Assembly (NCBI GenBank): GCA_900543145.1
Contig: UQPZ01000001.1
Coordinates: 186,001-250,000, forward strand
Length of the DNA stretch: 64,000 nucleotides
Origin: an uncultured Ruminococcus sp.
GTDB lineage: Bacteria > Bacillota > Clostridia > Oscillospirales > Ruminococcaceae
Direction of reading: 5' to 3'
The notes beneath the pieces were generated by a model, which was not told the DNA's origin, searched no databases, and saw only the letters and a program-made list of their open reading frames with translations. Positions 59,278 through 64,000 of the stretch are shown piece after piece; the first letter of the stretch is position 1; the number at the start of each line of letters is the position of its first letter. Made by a program: the position numbers and the translations under genes.

Positions 59278-59709
59278 ATGAATTTTAAAGTCAGAAAAGC
59301 CCAGTTATCCGATGTCGGACAGCTTTTTCAATTGAATGAGATCTTTAATGGCGAGGGTGTGACGGATTTTGAACTGTTGAAAAATTCCCTTATCCAAAAT
59401 GATCAGGAAGAGGTGTTTGTCGCCGAAAGCGGAGGAAAGCTTATTGGATTTTGCTGTGTTCAGATTTTTAAATCAATGTGCTATAAAAACTTTTACGCGG
59501 AGATAACGGAATTGTTTGTTGATGAAAATTTCAGACGACTTGGCGTGGCGACTGCTGTATTCAGTTATATTGAAGAATACTTTAAGGGTAAGAATATTGC
59601 GGGATACCAATTATTTACCTCTGACAAAAATATAAGCGCACAGGCGTGTTATGAAAAGTTAGGATATTCCCGAAGCCGTGAGATTATGTACAGGAAAAGA
59701 TTATTTTAA
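59278..59709 (+). CDS. GNAT-family N-acetyltransferase
   Basis: Acetyltransferase of 143 residues using acetyl-CoA. GNAT motif elements are visible: VFVAESGGKLIGFCCVQI, ITELFVDENFRRLGVATAVFSYIEEY (the R/Q-x-x-G-x-A loop as RRLGVA) and the C-terminal ISAQACYEKLGYSRS. The substrate is unknown; aminoglycoside-type and protein acetylases share this fold. The ATG at 59278 follows GGGAGAAG. It splits the usual uvrB-uvrA pair and sits behind the uvrB remnant, so it was probably inserted. Confidence 0.9.
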   Translation: MNFKVRKAQLSDVGQLFQLNEIFNGEGVTDFELLKNSLIQNDQEEVFVAESGGKLIGFCCVQIFKSMCYKNFYAEITELFVDENFRRLGVATAVFSYIEEYFKGKNIAGYQLFTSDKNISAQACYEKLGYSRSREIMYRKRLF

Positions 59710-59728
59710 TAGATAGGAAAGTGAAAAA

Positions 59729-62551
59729 ATGCAGAGCAATGAAATTATTATAAAGGGAGCGAGAGAGCACAATCTCAAAAATGTCGATCTGACAATACCG
59801 AGGGATAAGCTTATCGTACTTACGGGACTGTCAGGTTCGGGAAAATCATCATTGGCGTTTGACACAATTTTTGCCGACGGACAGAGAAGATATATGGAGT
59901 CGCTTTCGTCATACGCAAGGCAGTTTTTAGGGCAGATGGAAAAGCCTGATGTTGATTCAATAACAGGTCTTTCTCCGGCAATTTCAATAGACCAGAAAAC
60001 CACGTCAAAAAATCCGAGGTCTACAGTAGGAACGGTAACGGAGATTTATGATTATCTTCGTCTGCTTTATGCGAGAATAGGCGTTCCGCACTGTCCAGTC
60101 TGCGGAAGGGAAATACGTCAGCAAACTGTTGATCAGATCGTAGATAAGCTTATGGAGCTTGAAGAAGGAACTAAAATTCAGCTTATGGCTCCGATAGTAA
60201 GAGGGCGTAAGGGCGAATACCGCAAGGAGCTTGATCAGGCTAGAAAATCCGGTTATGTAAGGGTGCGTATCGACGGAATAGTATACGATCTTTCAGAGGA
60301 AATAAAGCTTGAAAAAAACAAAAAGCATACGATAGAGATAGTAGTAGACAGACTTGTAATGAAGCCCGGAATAAAATCAAGGCTTACCGACAGTATTGAA
60401 ATAGTATCGTCGCTTACGGGAGGACTTTTAACAGTTGATGTCGTAGGCGGAGAGGAAATGCATTTTTCACAGAACTATTCCTGTTCGGAGCATAATATTT
60501 CTATAGAAGAGCTTACTCCCAGAATGTTTTCCTTCAACAATCCTTTCGGAGCCTGCGAAAAATGTACGGGACTTGGAGTGTTCAAGAAGATAGACCCTAA
60601 GCTGATCATTCCAAATGCCGATCTGTCCATCAGACAGGGAGCTATAAAAGCAAGCGGCTGGAACAGTCTTGACGACAGTTCTATCGCTATGATGTATTAT
60701 AAGGCAATATCAGAAACCTACAATATTTCACTTGACGAGCCTGTAAAAAATCTTGATCCCGACGCAATTGATATATTCCTTTACGGAACTCAGGGGCAGA
60801 AACTGAAGCTTTCCAGACAGACTGAGTATTATAAATCGGATTACAGCGCCGAATTCGAGGGCATAATTCCGAATCTTGAAAGGCGCTACAGGGAATCGGC
60901 AAGCGAGTATTCAAAGGCTGATATAGAAACGGTAATGAGCGATGAAAAATGTCCTGTCTGCAAAGGAGAAAGACTAAAAAAGGAAAGCCTGTCCGTTACA
61001 GTAGGAGGACTGAATATAAGTCAGCTTACCCGTCTTTCGGTAAACGAGGCACTGGAGTTTTTTGACGGGCTGGAGCTTACTGAAAGGGAAAGACTTATAG
61101 GTGAGAGAATAATAAAAGAAATAAGGGAACGTCTGGGATTTCTTAAAAGTGTAGGTCTTGAATACCTGACGCTTTCACGTTCAAGCGGATCTCTTTCGGG
61201 CGGAGAAAGTCAGCGTATTCGCCTTGCTACGCAGATAGGCTCATCGCTTATGGGAGTTCTGTATATACTGGATGAGCCGTCGATCGGACTTCATCAGCGG
61301 GATAATGATAAGCTTATTGCTACGCTTAAACGTCTGAGAGATCTCGGAAATACTCTTATCGTAGTAGAGCATGACGAGGATACTATGTACAATGCTGATT
61401 ATATAGTAGACGTCGGTCCTGGAGCAGGAATTCACGGAGGAGAGATCGTATGCGCAGGAACAGTTGAAGACATAATGGCTTGCGGGGATTCGATAACCGG
61501 TCAGTATCTTAGCGGACGCAGAAAAATTCCCGTACCCGAAGCAAGACGCAAGGGAAACGGAAAGTATCTTGAAATTAAAGGCGCCAAGCAGAATAATCTT
61601 AAAAATATTTCAGTAAAAATACCCCTAGGTACTTTTACCTGTGTAACCGGAGTTTCGGGAAGCGGAAAGTCGTCACTTGTAAACGAAATAATCTATAAGG
61701 AGCTTGCAGGAAGGCTTAACAGAGCAAAGCTGCGTCCCGGAGATTTCAAGGAAATGCTGGGACTTGAAAACCTTGATAAGGTTATAGATATAGACCAATC
61801 GCCTATCGGAAGAACTCCGAGATCAAACCCTGCGACGTATACGGGAGTATTCAACGATATAAGAGAGCTGTTTGCACAGACGAGCGAAGCTAAAATGAAG
61901 GGCTATAATTCCGGTAGATTTTCATTTAATGTAAAGGGAGGACGCTGCGAGGCTTGCGAGGGTGACGGAATACTTAAAATTGAAATGCATTTTCTTCCTG
62001 ATGTTTACGTTCCCTGCGAGGTCTGTAAGGGGAAAAGATACAACCGTGAAACGCTGGAAATAAAGTATAAGGGCAAATCTATATATGATGTGCTGGAAAT
62101 GACAGTCGAAGAGGGAGTAAGCTTTTTTGAGAATATCCCTAAAATAAAAAGAAAGCTTGAAACCCTGTACGAGGTAGGCCTTGGATATATAAAGATCGGT
62201 CAGCCGGCTACAACGCTTTCCGGAGGAGAGGCTCAGAGAGTAAAGCTTGCGACCGAACTTTCAAAGCGGTCAACGGGCAAGACGATATATATTCTTGACG
62301 AGCCTACAACGGGTCTTCATACTGCTGACGTTCATAAGCTGATAGAAGTATTGCAGAAGCTTTGCGACGCAGGAAATACCGTTTTGGTAATTGAGCATAA
62401 CCTGGACGTTATAAAAACTGCCGACTATATTATAGATCTGGGACCTGAGGGCGGCAACCGGGGCGGAGAAATCGTTGTAACGGGAACTCCTGAGGAAATT
62501 GCCGCTTGCGAAAAATCATATACAGGTCATTACCTGAAAAAAATGCTATAG
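59729..62551 (+). CDS. uvrA: Excinuclease ABC subunit A
   Basis: ATPase that recognises DNA damage and loads UvrB. The 940 residues have two ABC modules: Walker A GLSGSGKSSLAFD and GVSGSGKSSLVNE; signatures SGSLSGGESQRIRLA and ATTLSGGEAQRVKLA; Walker B LYILDEPSIGLH and IYILDEPTTGLH. Zinc modules CPVCGREIRQQ, CPVCKGERL, and CEACEGDGILKIEMHF with CEVCKGKRYN are complete. It starts 19 bp after the acetyltransferase stop. Confidence 0.98.
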   Translation: MQSNEIIIKGAREHNLKNVDLTIPRDKLIVLTGLSGSGKSSLAFDTIFADGQRRYMESLSSYARQFLGQMEKPDVDSITGLSPAISIDQKTTSKNPRSTVGTVTEIYDYLRLLYARIGVPHCPVCGREIRQQTVDQIVDKLMELEEGTKIQLMAPIVRGRKGEYRKELDQARKSGYVRVRIDGIVYDLSEEIKLEKNKKHTIEIVVDRLVMKPGIKSRLTDSIEIVSSLTGGLLTVDVVGGEEMHFSQNYSCSEHNISIEELTPRMFSFNNPFGACEKCTGLGVFKKIDPKLIIPNADLSIRQGAIKASGWNSLDDSSIAMMYYKAISETYNISLDEPVKNLDPDAIDIFLYGTQGQKLKLSRQTEYYKSDYSAEFEGIIPNLERRYRESASEYSKADIETVMSDEKCPVCKGERLKKESLSVTVGGLNISQLTRLSVNEALEFFDGLELTERERLIGERIIKEIRERLGFLKSVGLEYLTLSRSSGSLSGGESQRIRLATQIGSSLMGVLYILDEPSIGLHQRDNDKLIATLKRLRDLGNTLIVVEHDEDTMYNADYIVDVGPGAGIHGGEIVCAGTVEDIMACGDSITGQYLSGRRKIPVPEARRKGNGKYLEIKGAKQNNLKNISVKIPLGTFTCVTGVSGSGKSSLVNEIIYKELAGRLNRAKLRPGDFKEMLGLENLDKVIDIDQSPIGRTPRSNPATYTGVFNDIRELFAQTSEAKMKGYNSGRFSFNVKGGRCEACEGDGILKIEMHFLPDVYVPCEVCKGKRYNRETLEIKYKGKSIYDVLEMTVEEGVSFFENIPKIKRKLETLYEVGLGYIKIGQPATTLSGGEAQRVKLATELSKRSTGKTIYILDEPTTGLHTADVHKLIEVLQKLCDAGNTVLVIEHNLDVIKTADYIIDLGPEGGNRGGEIVVTGTPEEIAACEKSYTGHYLKKML

Positions 62552-62562
62552 AAGTATTATCG

Positions 62563-62589
62563 AGAGCGGCTCTCTGCCGCTCTTTTTTG
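62563..62589 (+). terminator. Terminator after uvrA
   Basis: AGAGCGGC (62563-62570) pairs with GCCGCTCT (62576-62583), followed by six T residues. Confidence 0.9.
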
Positions 62590-62601
62590 TGCGTTTTTTA
62601 C

Positions 62602-62630
62602 TTGCAATTAACAATGGTTCATGATATAAT
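62602..62630 (+). promoter_or_regulatory. Promoter of the dnaD-dnaC operon
   Basis: TTGCAA (62602-62607), a 17-bp spacer and TATAAT (62625-62630). Confidence 0.65.
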
Positions 62631-62662
62631 TAAAAGCAAGAAAAAAGTAAAGGGCTGAAAAA

Positions 62663-63697
62663 ATGATATATCGGATAAGCTGTGACCGCTGGGGAAGGTT
62701 TTTTTCCGTACCGTGCAGTGTTGTTGACGATTATATAAAACTAAGCGACGGAGAATTTGTAAAAGTTCTGCTGTGTATTCTGTGCAGCAATTCCAATATT
62801 GCCGATACCGAGCTTCTGGCGGAGCAAGCGGGAGTAAGTGAACAAACTGCTCACGACGCCGTTATATATTGGATAGGAAGAGGAGTTATAGCAGCCGACA
62901 AAATTGAGGGCGGCTGTATTAAAGCTTCAGCTGATGAAGGGAAAAAAGCTGCTGAGCCGATTGTTAGGACAGCACCGGTAAGCACCGCAGAATCTGTTAA
63001 TCCGGGACGCAATTCTTCGGCAGTAAGATCATTGGTAAAATATTCTCCGAAAGAACTGGCAGAGATCGCAGATAAAAATGAAGAAATAAAAATGCTTATA
63101 AACGATATACAGAAAACTCTTTGCCGGACTATAAACGCTACCGAAACGGCAGGTCTAGTGAATTTATACGAATACTACGGCTTTTCAGCGGCTTCAATAC
63201 TTATGATAGCCGAGTACTGCCGACAGCTCGGAAAGGACAGATTTGCATACATAGAAACAGTAGCAAGAAACTGGTTTGAACGAGGTATTGTAAGCTATTC
63301 GGATATTGAGGCGGAAATTATAAGGCAGTCAAAGGCTAGATCTTATCAGAATAAGGCGGCGAAGGTATTAGGACTTGATAGCAAGCCGTCAAAAAGGCAG
63401 ATTGAATACTTCGATAAATGGAATCAAATGGGCTTCGGTACGGATATGCTGGAAATCGCTTATGAAAAGTGCATGGACAGCAAAAACAAGCTGAGTTTCA
63501 GCTATATTGACGGGATACTGAAAAACTGGGCGGGAAAGAGTATAAAATCTCCAGAACAGGCAGCTGACGATGATGTGAAGTTTTCAGGAACAACAAAAAA
63601 GAAGTACAGCGAAAAAAATAAGGAAACCTCCTATGACCTTGATGAATGGGAGCAGTTTGCCATGAACTATAATCCTAACAGCAAGGGTGGTAAATAA
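62663..63697 (+). CDS. DnaD-domain replication initiation protein
   Basis: Primosome protein of 344 residues. The N-terminal winged helix (about 20-85, ADTELLAEQAGVSEQTAHDAVIYW) resembles DnaD/DnaB N-domains. A low-complexity linker is followed by two DnaD C-domains: one with YYGFSAASILMIAEYCRQLG and FAYIETVARNWFERGI, another with NQMGFGTDMLEIAYEKCM and SFSYIDGILKNWAGKSI. Both end with the conserved Y-I-x-x-I-L-x-x-W type motif that binds DNA. The stop overlaps the next start as TAATG. Confidence 0.9.
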   Translation: MIYRISCDRWGRFFSVPCSVVDDYIKLSDGEFVKVLLCILCSNSNIADTELLAEQAGVSEQTAHDAVIYWIGRGVIAADKIEGGCIKASADEGKKAAEPIVRTAPVSTAESVNPGRNSSAVRSLVKYSPKELAEIADKNEEIKMLINDIQKTLCRTINATETAGLVNLYEYYGFSAASILMIAEYCRQLGKDRFAYIETVARNWFERGIVSYSDIEAEIIRQSKARSYQNKAAKVLGLDSKPSKRQIEYFDKWNQMGFGTDMLEIAYEKCMDSKNKLSFSYIDGILKNWAGKSIKSPEQAADDDVKFSGTTKKKYSEKNKETSYDLDEWEQFAMNYNPNSKGGK

Positions 63698-64000
63698 TGA
63701 AGTACAGTGAACAGGCTTTTGAACGGGCAGAGGCGGAACTGAGCAGACGACGCAGGAATGCCGAGAGGATACACACGGAGCGAACAGCTGAGATAAGTCA
63801 GCTTGCACCTGAAATAGATGTATTGCAGAAGTCGTTGGCAAATACCGGAACTCAGCTTATCAGACTTGTCATGGAAAAAAGAGATGATACCGCTGAGATC
63901 ATTGATATCGTAAAAGAAAAAAACCTCAGAACACAGGAAGCGGTCAGGGAGCTGCTTGAAGCCGTTAAGGGTGACAGAGATTATCTTGATATTCCCTATA
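63697..64000 (+). CDS. DnaC-like helicase loader, 5' part
   Basis: The frame begins at the ATG overlapping the DnaD stop and remains open to the window edge (101 codons seen). The N-terminal region is charged and helical (YSEQAFERAEAELSRRRR, EIDVLQKSLANTG), as in DnaC/DnaI-type ATPases before their P-loop. The P-loop itself is beyond the window, so the name rests on gene order (dnaD followed by dnaC is common in Clostridia) and this helical start. Confidence 0.65.
   Translation, partial: MKYSEQAFERAEAELSRRRRNAERIHTERTAEISQLAPEIDVLQKSLANTGTQLIRLVMEKRDDTAEIIDIVKEKNLRTQEAVRELLEAVKGDRDYLDIPY

Overview
The window looks like ordinary chromosome from a spore-forming or formerly spore-forming Firmicute of the class Clostridia, most likely a Ruminococcus-like member of the Oscillospiraceae. 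This is inferred from the AT-rich, low-GC sequence, strong AGGAGG-type ribosome binding sites, frequent TTG starts, promoters of TTGNNN-17-TATAAT form, and Gram-positive gene orders: yicC-remA-gmk-rpoZ-priA-def-fmt-rsmB-rlmN-prpC-prkC-rsgA-thiN-spoVM, and scpA-scpB-(DUF2953)-gerW-dacF-rluB. No rRNA, tRNA, CRISPR array, prophage or complete insertion sequence was found.

Layout. 1-5.1 kb (minus strand): an ABC-2 exporter (ATPase plus two permeases) with a NarL-type two-component system, arranged like the linearmycin-resistance system LnrLMN/LnrJK; two near-identical 12-bp direct repeats 22 bp apart sit just upstream of its weak promoter. 5.3-10.7 kb: an HD hydrolase, glmS, a membrane diguanylate cyclase and a HAD phosphatase. 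10.8-23.9 kb: a long housekeeping run for RNA turnover, matrix/osmotic regulation, nucleotide supply, replication restart, protein maturation, rRNA methylation and the PP2C/PASTA-kinase pair, ending in a 29-codon spoVM gene. 24.0-30.3 kb: rpmB (opposite strand), a site-2 protease, the condensin subunits ScpA (with an unusual tail) and ScpB, GerW, a D,D-carboxypeptidase and RluB.

30.4-34.1 kb holds the wreck of an ECF sigma-factor gene and a three-gene biotin-dependent carboxyltransferase operon resembling 12S, 1.3S and 5S transcarboxylase subunits. No biotin carboxylase or membrane decarboxylase gene lies beside it. 34.2-49.7 kb is more mixed: DUF4317, a MarR-citrate synthase operon with a visible palindrome, YbaK, a membrane metalloprotease, an alpha-xylosidase (GH31), a flavin-type oxidase fold protein, CapA, YaiI, a GH3 beta-glucosidase, a lipoprotein foldase, a phosphodiesterase and a pentapeptide-repeat protein. 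The two glycosidases lack signal peptides, so they would act on imported oligosaccharides.

49.7-54.4 kb has a Crp/Fnr regulator divergent from a ferredoxin, with a perfect 16-bp dyad at about -41.5, and then a second ABC export operon preceded by three 11-bp-phased direct repeats. 54.5-64 kb contains a TSCPD protein, a PHP phosphoesterase, an RluA-type pseudouridine synthase, uvrB and uvrA with an acetyltransferase between them behind a decayed copy of the uvrB 3' end, and the start of a dnaD-dnaC primosome operon that runs off the window. Nothing here is clearly an undescribed system. The best leads are the transcarboxylase-like operon, the two exporter operons with visible operators, the Crp/Fnr site and the duplicated uvrB tail.
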